Below, one piece after another: positions 1-12,701 of a DNA stretch of 64,000 nt. Position numbers and translations under genes: made by a program. Where the stretch lies: contig NW_002476336.1 of the NCBI RefSeq assembly GCF_000189635.1, positions 186,001 through 250,000 on the forward strand, given 5' to 3'. The stretch is from Tetrahymena thermophila SB210. Its lineage: Eukaryota > Ciliophora > Oligohymenophorea > Hymenostomatida > Tetrahymenidae. The notes beneath the pieces are model-generated. The model saw only the letters and a list, made by a program, of their open reading frames with translations. It made no database searches and was not told the DNA's origin. How positions within the stretch are numbered: position 1 is the first letter of the stretch; each line of letters begins with the position of its first letter.

Positions 1-2921
1 AGCTAAGACTAAAAAGTAATAAATCTTGAATCATTTTTAGCAAACTTAAACAAAGAGCAAATAGCACTCAAAAGAGAAAATTAAGAACTTATAAAAGAGC
101 TTTAACATACAAACGAATAGAAATCTAGACAAGCAAAGATATATGAAGACTCTTTAGAGTATATGAAACAACAAAAAAAAAATTTAATTTATCAACATGA
201 AAATTAGATTAAATCTGAAAAGTTGGCTTACGAAGAAAATATTAAAGCTATAAAAGAATAACTGAATGATAAAGCAAATAAATATTAAAGTCTCTACTCT
301 AGTTTGTTATCAAAAATATAGTAAAATGCCTTTTATATTAAATTTTTAAAAAAATTAAAATATCAATTTGATTTTGTAGGCAGCAAGAACAAGCATTTAC
401 TGAAAAAGAAAGTTATCTTTCATACCAGCAAATATAAGAAACAACTAGCTTAGACATGCTCAAGTAGATTAGCTCTTAAGAAGAAAAAGTAAAGTAAATA
501 TTTTTGATTAAATTGAATTAAAAGAAAAAGTGAAGTAACTAAAATATATATTTTGTCTATAAAAGATAGAGTAGCTCACTGAATAAAATAACTTTTACAA
601 ATAAGAAAATAATTTATTGAAGCAGAAAATAGAAAATTATGACAAAGAAATAAGTTAGCTAGAAAAAAATATATATAATTCCCAGTAAAAATACTAGAAA
701 TGGTTTTAAGAAAATGAGGAAAATCAGATCAAGATAAAAGGTTTAACTTTAAAAATAGAGCAGCAAAGAAAAATTATAGATGAAAAAGAAAGTTAAATAT
801 CTGAATTCATAGATAAACAGAAAAAATTTGATAAAGAATTCTTTTAGTAGAAAATGAATTTTGAGTTTGAAGCTAAATCTATAAAACAACAGAGCTAAAG
901 AGAAGTAGATAAAATGAGGAGAGAATTAGATGATAAGCTTGACTAATAAATTCAAAAATTTAAACAAGAATTTCAAAGTAAGTTTATATCTAAAAAATTA
1001 TTTTTTAATTTTATTTAAATTTAAAAGAATAAAACTTAAATGAATTGACAGCTAAAAATTCAAGGGAATAAATTAAAAATAATAATAATAAATCAAATTA
1101 GTCTTAAACATAATTTGATTATGAATAAAATTATGATGTTCGATTAATTGTAGCGAAAGCTGTTAAATAAAGAGAGAGTGAGCTTTATGAAGAACATCAT
1201 TAAAATGTAGCTTAGCTTAAATAATTTTATGAAAACTCTTTTAAGCAGTTATATGAGGAATTAGATAAATAATAAAAGGCAAGCGAGTAACAATAAAAAT
1301 AACATTATGAAAACTTGTTATAAGACTCTAAAAAACACCATTCTAAACTTTAGGAATCCTTAATATCAGATAATTCAAATTCTTATGATATTATTTTAAA
1401 GGAAGAGCTTTAAAAGTCTTCTATGCTTGAAGGCCAATGTTTGTTATAGAAATAGTTAAATCTTGAATTGACGATAGATTTAAAAAAATAAACATTTTAA
1501 GTAGACTAACTATCTAAAAAAATTAAAGAACTAGAAGAAGAATCGTTGAAGCTTAAACATTAAGTGGAAGAATAGAATTTACAAGGTATAAAATAAAAAA
1601 AAACAGCTGATTAAAAACTTGCAGAAATAGATTATTTGTATAAAGTTGAAAAAGAAAAATATTTATCTACATTAAGAAGAGAAAAAGATTTATCTAAGTA
1701 ATTGTAAATTCTTTAGATAGAATATTAAGAGTAATTAAATGTGTAGAATAATTTATAAAGCAGTGAGCTTAAAGAAATTAAATAAGTTATAAAAAATTAA
1801 TATGAAGATTAGCTAAACAAAATTTGTATAGAATAATCAGTCTTTGTAAATAAAATACAAGAAGAATTTTCAAATTTCAAGGATTTATCGAACAAAAGAT
1901 ACAATACACTTAAGTTAAAATATGAGGATTTACTTTTGATAACGTAAACTTAACAGTACTTTCCAGTCAAAGAACCATCATAAGAAAAACAATTAGATGG
2001 ATCACCAGTTTTTAAAACTAACAAAAATACACATGACCATAACCTATTTAAAAACTAAGCTATTTACAAGTAAGTAATTTTTTTTTCACTTTTATTAAAT
2101 TAAATTTTTTTTGGTTTCTTCAAATTAGTGGCTTGAAAAAGAAGAATATTACTTCAAGAGCATACACTAGTTTAAGCTAAAAAAGAGACGAAAATGTGTA
2201 TAAGTTTTAAGACTTCAATAAATTTAGTCAAAGTATTGATTTTAATCAAAGCCAATATAAAGATAGCAAGATTTTAAACTAAACACACTCTGATTTGCAA
2301 TCTTTTAATAAATCATAAGCAAATTATTTTAATTAACAGCCTTTATAGAATGATATATCAAGAGTTAAATAGACTATAAATGATGATAATAATTTTGAAG
2401 GAACTTTTTATTTAAAAAAGTACCCTTTCACGAAAGTAAACTCTTATTTAAAAAATGCAGCTACAATTGATACAAAAAGAGATTTAAATAAAACTTTTAG
2501 TTTATTAAGAACTTCTGAAAGTAGAATATCCAAAGAAAGAGGATAAGCTAATAAGAATTATTCTTTTACACCTAATAAGCTAAACCAGTCATTAGACTTA
2601 GATCAGCTTGATGACTATTAAAAAAAAGTTGATAATAATAAAAAAGTGTATATGAATAGAAAATATAATATTTTTGCAAGTGATAGTAAGCAAATTGAAT
2701 AAAGTGATATCATGTAACCTTCTCTCGAAATAGTAAGCATCAATTTAAATTAGCCTTAGCCTTGTCCAAATAAAACTGGCTACGGATAAACTTTTACTGA
2801 ATAAATAAATTTTAAGCATAATTAGCTTTACTCAACTTTAAAGCACTTTAAAAATAACACTGTAAAGATTGAAAGATAATAAATAAAGCTTTCTAATTTA
2901 CCTTTAGGAAGTAATAATTGA
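1..2921 (+). CDS. Coiled-coil protein, 5'-truncated by the window edge
   Basis: Read with TAA/TAG as Gln, frame 1 is open from the first base and ends at TGA 2919-2921. Four introns are needed: about 321-383, 489-535, 978-1027 and 2070-2128, mostly GTAA...AG. The protein is dominated by Glu, Lys and Gln heptads from the window edge to about base 1,950, so a long coiled coil. The last 250 or so residues are Ser/Asn-rich, not coiled, and end LPLGSNN. No catalytic domain is visible. The amino end lies outside the window. Long coiled-coil proteins of this kind in ciliates are often cytoskeletal or basal-body components, but nothing here identifies the role. The first two intron borders are the least certain. 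Confidence 0.75.
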
Positions 2922-3577
2922 TAAAAATATATATGTAAACCAATAATACTTGTTTAATGTTATTTTTAAGTTTTTTTAAAAATAATTTTGCATTTTAAAT
3001 TTTTAAATAAAATAAAATATTTAGGATAATAAGTTAATTTATAAAAAAATATTATATTTTTATCAATTATTTCAAAATTATTTTAAAAATTAAATTTGTA
3101 TTTTAAAAATAAAAATAATAGTTTTTTATTTTATAAACTAAACAAACTTAGTAGTTAAAAAGCGGCAATATTTTAAAATACAAAATTTGATTTCAAAAAT
3201 ATAAATATCTAAGTCAATATTATATTTTCATTGGACTGGTTTGAAGAATTATGAAACATAAATAGAAATATGAAATGAGATGCATCTCTAACTACTATAT
3301 GATAAATTTATGGCAAAAAGCAATAATAAAGAAATACAAACAAACTATTCCTAATTAAAATTAATGAATGAATGTAAAAGCTTTAGTGATTTATTTATTT
3401 ATTTATTAGTAAATAAACAAATAAAATAAAGGATTAACAATAAATCTATATAAATATCTTTTAGATTTTAAAGAAATATCAATTAACATTATTATAATAT
3501 TAAAGGAATACTAATTTCTTATTGATTTTTATTAATTAATACAAAGAGTATTGGCAGAGGGGTTTATAATAAAGAAT
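2922..3577. other. Intergenic, AT-rich
   Basis: No coding signal seen. It holds a near-perfect TTTA/TAAA hairpin at about 3391-3430 and the presumed promoter of the next gene. Confidence 0.6.
3391..3430. repeat. TTTA-repeat hairpin
   Basis: A run of TTTA units is followed by the six-base loop ATTAGT and then by TAAA/CAAA units. The arms pair over about 15 bases with one mismatch. It lies between two same-strand genes and could be a 3'-end or replication-slippage feature; no function is shown. Confidence 0.5.
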
Positions 3578-4984
3578 ATGCAGGAAGATTAGATTATAAG
3601 CAATTGTGAATAGGTTAAGCCACATTTTAAATAAAAATAATCCCCAGGTACATTTCAAAAATTATAAGAAAATGTTATTGTCCTGTAAAAAGATGATGTG
3701 AGAAATAGTAGCAGTAATAATTTTAGTAACAATAACCAAGGCATTAATAATATGACACCTAATATTAAGCTTCCTTTGACAATGGTAGGAAATGTAACGT
3801 TATCTAAAGGAATGTACTTAACATTAATGAAAAGGAGAGAGTAAAAAGCTTTTGGAAATACCTCATACAGCAGCACTCCTAGACTGTAGTCTACATAAAA
3901 TAAGATTCAGTCAAATAAATAATATCATAGTTGCGCTCGTATAAATGTTCCATCCTATACTAAATTAAATTAGGTCACCAATTAGCATGATTTTAAAAAT
4001 GTGAAAAATAGTAAATAAAACTCTATTAAAAAATTATTGGGCACAGAAGATGCCACTTACATGTTAAGGTCCTAGGTTAAAAAAGAAAAAAGTAATAAAT
4101 ATAAAGATATACATAAAACAAAAAAAATAGATAAAGAAAAGAATAAAAAGAATGCAACATGTAAAAGAAAAAGAAAGAATTCTATTACAAGTGAAGCCGA
4201 AGGAGAATTTGTTTTAAAGGATATCACAAGATAATCTTAGAATTAAAACTAACAAAACAAAAATAAATAAAATGTTGAAAAGAGTTGCAAAGACAAAAAG
4301 GTGTCTACTCAAAAAAGTATCAGCAAAAGTAAAAATTCTTAGCCTTAAAAAAAAACTTAAGTATATTCAATGAGAGAAAGATCGAAGTTTTATTAAAGAG
4401 GTAATTAGCTTAAAAAATCTGAATAGAATAGCAAAATATCTGAAAATTATGATTAAGTGAGCAGTAAAATATCTGAATAAAGTAGAGAAAGTGCTTATTA
4501 TGATAAAGAAAATTAACAAATGTCAAGTAATATATCATATAGTTCATAATTGTCGGCTGGAGATAGCAATATTTCTAAAAATAGTAATTTAAACCCTTTC
4601 TCAGGACTGCATTAAAGTACTAGCATGTGGCACGAAGAGGCTTTAGATTTGTAAACCGAGAGAGCTATGTTCATTCAAAAGTTAAAAAGGGATAAAAAGA
4701 AAAAATACTCATAGTCTCCTAAGAGATGTGTACCAGGTTTCAAAGTCAAATTTGAAACATCTAAAAATAAAATATATTCTTTTAATTGCTTTCGAGATAA
4801 AGATCTAGGCTTTGATAAATAACACAGAGACACGATAGATCTTGAATAAGATAATGATTATGAAACAGATTGCGAATAAATAAAAGAATCGATTTTAAAT
4901 GTATTTTAGTCTCTTTGTGTAGCTGTGTGTGAAGAAAAAATAAATCAATAAATTTATGGGAAGACATAATCAAGTATATATTGA
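3578..4984 (+). CDS. Hypothetical basic Ser/Lys/Asn-rich protein, 468 aa
   Basis: A single open frame runs from ATG 3578 to TGA 4982-4984 with no intron. I do not recognise a family. The N-terminal part carries an Asn/Ser tract and a short hydrophobic-basic stretch (LPLTMVGNVTLSKGMYL). The middle is extremely Lys-rich (KRKRKNS, KKEKSNK), which would fit nuclear or nucleic-acid binding. A Ser-rich segment follows. The C-terminal 100 residues are more ordered and acidic and end near QSLCVAVCEEK. It has the same strand as the upstream coiled-coil gene, 0.65 kb away. Coding is supported by frame length and by the many in-frame TAA/TAG Gln codons without TGA. Confidence 0.75.
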
Positions 4985-5386
4985 ATTATAAATAAAAAGA
5001 CGACTCTAATTTAATGATTCATTTGGTTGTTATTGTTTTCCTTTAGAGGATAACAAATACCTATTAGTAGATTTAATAAAGCCATTTTATATCCAACCTA
5101 AAATAAACTAACTATTTACTTAGCAGAAACAAACAAACAAATAAATAAAAATTAATTATAAACTTAAAGCGAGTTTAATGAATTAAATTTTTGAAGTATT
5201 AAATAATAAAAGTATTTCATAAAATAGTAAAAAAACAAATTCATCATACTATCATTCTATTATAATAAAATTAAATAAAAATTCTAAATAATATTAAATG
5301 AAATATTTAATTTATTTAAATTGTGTATATCTATTTATCTATCTTATTTGATAAAATGTATTTCTATCTATTTACGATGCTCTTGT

Positions 5387-5455
5387 TTCAATCTATTTTA
5401 GCTAAAAAACGAAAGAAAAAATCAAAATAAGAAATAATACTAAAATTTAACAAAT
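5387..5455. repeat. Imperfect direct repeat, copy 1
   Basis: This segment and the one at about 5676-5741 share TTTCAAT..TTTTAGCT/GCTTAAAAA and then an almost identical 28-base core starting at 5426 and 5714. The offset is 288 bases. Both are non-coding. Confidence 0.6.
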
Positions 5456-5675
5456 CAATCAAGCAGAGAATAAATAAATATTTTTTTGAACAAAAATTAA
5501 AAAAATAACAAAATAAAAATGAATCACAATCAACCTAATAAAACATCAAGTTCATCTTGTCTATCAATAATAAAATCAAACAAAAATTTTAAATAATTTA
5601 AAAGATATTTTATAAGTCAAATTTTATAAATCTAAAAATGATAAAATCAATTTCTAGTTTTTATTTTATGTTCTT

Positions 5676-5741
5676 TTGTTTCAATTTAATTTTGCTTAAA
5701 AATAAAAAATCTGAATAAGAAATAATACTAAAATTTAACAA
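5676..5741. repeat. Imperfect direct repeat, copy 2
   Basis: Second copy of the segment at 5387-5455. The shared core begins AATAAGAAATAATACTAAAA at 5714. A few substitutions and a short length difference in the 5' half suggest an old duplication. Confidence 0.6.
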
Positions 5742-5899
5742 TCATACAGAAGATTATAAATGAATCAATCACAAATTAAAAAATAAAATTAATCTTTTAT
5801 TTATTTATTGATTAATAAATAAAAATGCTAAGAAGATTAAATATTAAAATATTTAAGGATTTAATTAAAGCTTAAATTTTAACAAATAAATTAATTTGC

Positions 5900-6790
5900 T
5901 CAAACACTTTCTTTCAATTAAAATTTTTTAATATACTCTCTAAATTGTGTTGAAGAAAAATTTTCTCTGTCTGTACACACAAAAACTTTATTTTTGATTT
6001 ACTCTTCCTTTTTGTATTTAATATATTCTGACATTTTGGCTTGTGCTTTTTCATTATTCAACTCTGCTCTTTGCTTTATTATAATAGGCAGGTGTAGATT
6101 ATTTTTATCTACTTTTACTTCCTTGCTAAATTCATCCATTGTTTTACTTTTATAATTTAATTTATCACTACCAACCAAAAAGGCAACTTCGACTAATTTG
6201 TTTAAACTAGCCAAATTAACATCATTTAATTTTAATATTTCTTTAATTTCTTAAATCATTTATTAAGCAAATTCTTGCATATTTATCCAAGTTTTTGTGA
6301 CTGATACCTTTTCATGAACTCCTTCATATCTATTAACAAAAATCCAGTCTTAATATCCTAAATTAGATATCATTCTCTCAATTAAGAAACATCTTTCGTC
6401 AAAGCTTAAATGTAAGTATTCCTCTCCTTTACTTAAAGATTGCTACTTTTTCTTATCGATATGTGTATCTGGAGAAGGTGACATGTAAGCAGCTAGTAAG
6501 ATATAACCTTCACTTTTTTCAACAGCGTCCTTAGCATCAAGTATCATATTAATATGTCCTATATGAGGAGGATTATATGCTCCTTATGTATGTATAATCA
6601 AAAGTTTTTTATTTTCCTTTTAGGCTCTTACTACATATTCTACCAATTTAGCTTAAGGCACTTTAGGAATGATTTCTTTATCAGCAAAATAATTACTTTT
6701 TAAAGATTTTTTATTTACGATATAATCTAAGACATCTTTATCTATCATTTTTATATCGTCAGCATCATTTACATTTTTGACTTCTTCCAT
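5900..6790 (-). CDS. Nicotinamide/nicotinate mononucleotide adenylyltransferase-like protein
   Basis: ATG at 6790 and TGA at 5900-5902 give 296 aa in one exon. Around residue 67 the sequence HTQGAYNPPHIGHINM matches the nucleotidyltransferase signature of NMNATs (GxFNPxxxxHL), with the catalytic second His of the HxGH-like motif. Near the C-terminus FSSTQFREYI matches the ISSTxxR phosphate-binding motif. Between them QDWIFVNRYE corresponds to the NMNAT W..V..WE region. This family joins NMN or nicotinate mononucleotide with ATP to make NAD precursors. The central segment (VAFLVGSDKLN) is more diverged than in animal NMNATs, so substrate choice is uncertain. It converges with the gene at 3578-4984. 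Confidence 0.75.
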
Positions 6791-7224
6791 TTTTTTATAA
6801 TTATGATTTATATGATAACAAAATCTATAGCTTTAAGTAATTCATATATAATTATAATTATTACAACCTTAAAAACATATAGAAGTTTGTTTTGAAAGCC
6901 TAAAACGTTCTTTTGAATTCTGAAATAATTAATTATTTTCAATGATTTCATTTTATAAAAATTCTTTGTAGATGCTCTAAAAATTGATGTAGAAAAAAGA
7001 AAAAAATAATTAAATGATAATATAAAGATTAAAAAAACAAATCATAAACAAACATATTTATTTATATTTAATAATTATAATCATATTTTGAGGACAATAA
7101 CTAATATATAATTATAAATTTAAATTTATAAAAAAATAGTTTTATTTATAATTTTTTCATAATAGCAAACTAAGTACTAAGAAAGCAATTACAATTTCTA
7201 ATAATTTTGAATAAACAGAAATGC
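6791..7224. other. Intergenic, nothing recognised
   Basis: AT-rich spacer between the NMNAT-like promoter and the 3' end of the DOMON gene. No repeat or coding signal seen. Confidence 0.5.
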
Positions 7225-10200
7225 TCACATCCTATTAAAATTTACATTTGAAATTAATTTAAATAATTATTAAATGAAATTTACAGTTGAGTTAGTGCAA
7301 TCTTTAACTTCAGGCCCAGTACATTTCTATGTAGGGCATTTAGAACAATCTAAATTACCATTCAAGATTACGCCTCTCATAAGCAAATGAGACGTATGAC
7401 CTGCTTATGTGAAGTCTGAATCTATGCCCTAGGCAAATATCAAATCAATAGGATTAGTTTAGTTTGTATTTGTATTATAAACAATGCTATAATCTTCTGA
7501 GTAAGGATCAGTAGTAATAAGTTTCCTTACAAATTCAACAGTGCTATTTGTAGAAGAAGAGAGTTAAGAAATATTTGTACTTCTAATCATGACAACATCC
7601 TACTAAATATCTAATCCAGGCATACTTTAGCCATCTGAAAATCTAAATAAAAATAAGGAAATATAAAAACTGCATATCTAACTAAATAAAAATTTAGTAC
7701 CTGTCATCAACAACAAAACCTTACACGCTACCCTGTGCACTCTCTAAATAGAAAAATTGATTTGATTTAATTTACTAAATTAATTTTCATTTTTAATAAT
7801 TTTTTTACATTTTGCAAATCTTGTTATAATCATATCTGTACTTGTCATTGAATTTCCAAATCCGATTCCAAACCAACTATTTTTTTAGATTCATTCATTA
7901 ATTTTTTAAATTATCATTAATTCTTTACTTTTAATGAAGCATTCCTACAAGTTTGAAATAGATAAATTGTGCATTTTTATCAAACCCATAATAGAGACTT
8001 GTGTTAAATGAGGGTAATTCTATCTTGTTGTATACTTAAGCACTATCTGGAATGTATGTGTTAGTATAATTTACTTATCCTCCTTAGGCTTTTGCGTAGT
8101 AGAATTAAGATTTAATAGTTTGGCTTGCTTTATGGTATCCAATAGATTAATCAGAACCAAGTACTAAAGAAACTTAGTTATCTGTTGTTAGGCTGATGTT
8201 AAGATCTTGTGAATCAGTTGAAATAATTGGTCTTAAAACAGTTATATTCCAGAAACCGTTATTGTATCCACCTGAAAGATAAGCTACATTAGTTTGAGTG
8301 TCTTATTACTATTTAAAAATTTATTTAAAATTAGATTAATATTAATTTAAATGAATTGAATTTCTTACAGAAAATATTTAACCCTATGAAAACATATCTG
8401 TAACTAAAGTATTGTTTGAAATAGAATTTTGAATCATTATTATGTCCATAAAAGTAGAATGGCTACCAAAACCCAATGCAATATATCTTTTCATTATAAA
8501 AATTAAGAATATTGAAGTGAAAAAAATGGATAGATATATTATAATTACCCTTAATTTGATCCTTAAACATTTAAGTAAACATACTTTTTAGATGAATCAA
8601 ATCCATATAGAAGTGAGAATCCTAAATTATTGAATGAAATCTAAAAGTTATTGATGTAAACCAATTCTGGAATAATCGGTAAACAGTCACCATAATATAA
8701 GAAATACCCATTATTACATAAACAAATTTATGGTGTTTAACATTAGGTACCTTTTATTTATTTATTATTGAAGAAATTTATTCAAAAATGTAAATATAAA
8801 ATAAAAAGTACATTAATTATTATGGCATGTAGGTAAACATACATCAGAAGAAGGATCTGGAGACTAATATCCACTCTTACAAGTTTAACATACCATATCT
8901 TTAGGTTAATATCCTTATATACAATAGGATTAAGTGCAAGCAGGAGTTTTTGAATTTATTAATCCGCAACTATATTATTTAATTTTTAAAAAGTGATAAA
9001 AAATCAAATCAATTACGTTTAGCATGAAGAGTCACAGATTTAACTTGATTAAAATACGACCTACGGGTTATAGAACATTTATCTATTGTTAGGAGAGAGA
9101 TCTGGAGTTGATCCTAAGTAGCATATCATGGGTCCTGAATAGTTTGTTAAATCTGCATCTTATGATGAACCAGAAGAATCTAAACCCAAGTTTCTAGCAA
9201 AAACAACCTCAAATCCTTGTTAGCCAGTCAATTACGTTACACTTATTTGACTTTATTTTAAAATTTTTATTTTAAAATAAAGTACATTTTTAAAATAATT
9301 ACAATAAATTTTAGATTTAATCTAATTCTGGAATAACCTCACCATAAGAAAAATAATCTTAGACATCAAGAGTTTTAAAACGAAAGATCATCATATCTGT
9401 ATTTATAAGTTAACTGAATTGAGGCTTTTCTGAAATTTAATTTTAAATTTACCAGTGTTTACTGAATTTTTATTAAATCCACAACCAAAAGCTCCATCGG
9501 TTTGTTTTGTAAGTATAGTATATTTAAAATAAATGATAGAACCATTTAAGCTATAACTTACTTTCACAAAATTAGATTTAAAATCAATCTATTATTTTTA
9601 AATTTTCTCTCAATAAAAAAATTTGTTATAATAATTATCAAAAATATTTACTTTGTTCCAATATGAAATATTTATAGGTTAACATGTTGATAATGGAATT
9701 GAATAAATTTAGTTTGTGCAACAATATGGTAATTATGTTAGGGTATCTTAAGATTTGCAAGATTTACAGAGAGATGGAAAAAGAATCTATCCTTAATTAC
9801 ATAAAGAATTATTCTGTGTATTTAAGCTAAATGAGCTTGTTTAAGAGTAAAGTACTAATTACTTTAAATCATAGCAATCAACATGCAAACTTAATATAAA
9901 TTAATTAACAGTTAATGTAGTTACTGCTATTTGAGCACTTAAAACGCCGTTTTCACATTTACCAGATATAACTAATGAATTATAATAAAAATAATTATTT
10001 TTAAGAAATAATAAATATTTACCTTAAATGTTTTAATTATTTTTAGCATCTCTCACAAGTTAATTTTTAGAATCATAAAAGTATTGAATACTAGTTATTT
10101 TCTCCGATCTAGTACTATCGCACATCAAAAAAATTACTTATTAATTATTCATATTTAGAGATACAGCAGAATAATCTATATCACTATTTAGTCTTGGGTT

Positions 10201-12036
10201 CATTATACTTAATGAAGTAGTTTAAGGATTAAATTTCCTTAAATTGATATCCAATTATAAAAATGTAACGGTATTTGGATAATAATAATAAATACTGTCT
10301 AAATTATTGCTTAAAATATATTATATGCTGTTAGATGTTGGAGTAGGAATTGTAGATATTGTAGGTGGGCATAAAGAAATACTTCCATAAAGATTTAATG
10401 TTTTATCTTCGCAAGCATTGCATTATTTAGATTCAAAGTAGCAAGACGAACAAGATAAATCGCATCCTATAGGCTTATTTAAAATATTTAACAATTTTAA
10501 GGGTTAAAGAATTAAAATATCTGAATACATTATTAAATTGAAAAATTAATTAAATTTATTTATGAAGAGTTCATTTAAGTAAAATCTAATAAATTATTTA
10601 AAATAAATACTTTAATTTTTATAGTTAGCTGGTTTTAATAAGGTTATATTTCACTTTCAAAGAAATCTTTAGAGCCTACTAAGAGAGTAAAATTAGCAGC
10701 AGTTATTGTCGTACTATCTAGGGTTAAATCATACTGACTTCCTGTATTAACTTTTCTTGCAAAAACCACATAGTTGGATTATGAATCAGTTATAAAGGCA
10801 TCATTATTTCCATCTCCCATAACTTCGTCTTCTGTAATAATATTTGCCACAGGATCGATAAAGTAATCACTAACTAAGAACTATTATTAAGAAGTCTAGT
10901 AAGCTACATAAAAATCAGTATAGCCTGTATTACTATTGTTAAACATCAACCCCATCCATACATTCCAAGTATTTTATTATTAGACTTTAAAGTAAATGTA
11001 ATTGTTATCAGTAGAATATCCATATTGTAATGAAAAAACTGTATTAGAAATCAAACTTGATGGTGGAATATCTATTGAATTAAATATCTTGGGTAATTTC
11101 AGAATACAGCTATTCTAATAGAGTACCCTAAAGTAATCACAGCCAGTGCATTCTTAACTACTTGGCCCTGTACATTAATTAGTAGCACATGTTTAATGGC
11201 ATATCTTATTTAGAGAAAATTAAATTTTAAATATCTATTTATAGCTACTTAGTTATGTAAACTCTTCATCATTACTCTATCCTAATAAAATAGTGATATA
11301 TCTTTAAGATGTATCAAGCATCACTTTTTTAGGATCTACTGAGGTCACTCTACGCTTAAATGTAGCATCCCAGTAACCAGTTGCATTTCTTTCCCCCTTA
11401 ATAAGAAATGTGTCTTTGACTTTTGTATTTAGATCTGGAACTTAACTATCGCTTAAGCTAAACCTTTTTTGATACAAATTATAATATAAATAAAATAATA
11501 ATAAATATTACAAATTCTTTTAAATAAATATTTTTTATTGCTAAAATGTTTTAAAATCAAAAATTGAAAGTTTTCTATTTTTTCATGTAATTTTTTAAAA
11601 GAAAAGATTTTATTTTTAATAAAAAAATTTTTAGTTTTTAATAATGTAAAAATGTTTGTTTTTTTATATTTGAATGAATTAGTTGAATACCTATCTTCAG
11701 CTACAACACGCAAAGAGTTCAATCTAAGCACAATCATGTCCATTTGTGAAAGGTTGCTTCCAAATCCTAATTTTTTTGGAAAGAATAAACATTTATAAAA
11801 ATATTTTCATTTTTTTGTTTGAATTATTATTATTTACCTAATGCAATCCATCCTTAATTATATCCTTGTATCCTAAAATATACAAAGGTTTATGCAACAT
11901 CCCAGCCAAAATAAAAGTTAAATTGCTAATTATTAACTTATAGCTGAGCTAGATTCCAAAATTAAGGAGAATCTAAAGATGTAATAGTCTTAATTAAAAC
12001 CAAAATAAAAGTTAACTATTTTATTAATGTTGGCAT
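7225..12036 (-). CDS. Secreted multi-DOMON, cysteine-rich surface protein
   Basis: Start ATG at 12036 is followed by a hydrophobic signal peptide (MPTLIKQLTFILVLIKTITS). The last exon ends at TGA 7225-7227. At least ten short introns interrupt it, and exon borders are only partly resolved. At least five DOMON units recur. Each shows an FxF..W then GWIALGFG-like strand, a DMI/DMMIFR motif, V.D.(Y/F)S, and then G(F/Y)W..T..R.....D (for example GWIALG near 11840, TDMIITRF near 7850, TDMMIFRF near 9390, and HTSHLLMRGV at the end). They alternate with Cys-rich modules (GCDLSCSSCYFESKQCNAC near 10420; CQTCKSGYQSPDPSSDVC near 8880). DOMON domains bind haem or sugars in other eukaryotes. No membrane anchor was found. 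It is divergent from the six-Cys peptide gene. Confidence 0.75.
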
Positions 12037-12491
12037 GATATATTTTTGTATTCAACTTATTTATTATCTATCTATCTAATCAATAGTTAATTAATTTAGA
12101 ATATAGTAAATTAGCTTCAAACTATTTTTCTTATTGATTAAAAAATTAAGTCCACAAAATTTTATTATAAAAGTCTGAATGCAATTTAGAATTGTGCTTC
12201 TTCATTAAAATTGAATTTATAGACTAGTGAGAGATATTTTAATTTTAAAGAATTTATGTGAGAATTTTATTGACAAAGAAATTTAAGCTTTCTAAATAGA
12301 AATTTATTTTTAGTAAATCTTATCTTTGAGGTGATCTGATATGCTCGTAATTTACGATCTATATCTTAAAGATTTTTATATCAAAAAATTATTAAAAACA
12401 TTTATTATTTACAAATATTTCACTCATTTATTAAATAAGAAAAAGTAAAAATATTATTACAATTTAAAATACAGAGAAAGGCTATCATCAA
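12037..12491. promoter_or_regulatory. Shared divergent promoter region
   Basis: This 455-base AT-rich gap separates the starts of two oppositely oriented genes for secreted proteins, the DOMON protein and the six-Cys peptide. No specific element was recognised. Co-regulation is an inference from the head-to-head arrangement only. Confidence 0.4.
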
Positions 12492-12701
12492 ATGAGGGCA
12501 TTTGCTAAGCTATTCACAATATTATTACTGGTATTAAAAATCATATTAGCAACATAATAAATATCTGAAGAAACTGAATGCTATTAATACTGCATAAATT
12601 TATATACTTGTCATAATCTCAAGTAAAATCTTTTTATCCAGAAAAGATGTTATGGTGAATTTGAAAGTTGTCTTGGATACTGTAAAAGGAATTTAAAATG
12701 A
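12492..12701 (+). CDS. Small secreted six-cysteine peptide, 69 aa
   Basis: ATG 12492 to TGA 12699-12701, one exon, 69 residues. The first 20 residues (MRAFAKLFTILLLVLKIILA) form a clear signal peptide with a cleavage site near LA-TQ. The mature part of about 48 residues has exactly six cysteines spaced C-x3-C-x5-C-x12-C-x6-C-x3-C, so the ends are mirror-like CX3C pairs, which favours a disulfide-linked helical hairpin. No family was recognised. Size and Cys number recall other secreted ciliate peptides such as Euplotes pheromones, but the spacing does not identify homology. The start context (ATCAAATG) suits ciliates. It lies head-to-head with the DOMON gene. Confidence 0.6.

Larger units (their letters stand above)
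4985..5899. other. Convergent intergenic region with a direct repeat
   Basis: Lies between the 3' ends of two convergent genes. It contains an imperfect direct repeat (listed separately). A 39-codon ORF near 5520 has no supporting features. Confidence 0.55.

Noticed and set aside
3559..3564. Single GGGGTT, the ciliate telomere unit
   Set aside because: A lone unit with no array, inside normal gene-flanking sequence.
5520..5639. 39-codon ORF starting MNHNQPNKTSSSS
   Set aside because: Short, with no signal, domain or neighbour context; it lies inside a repeat-bearing spacer.
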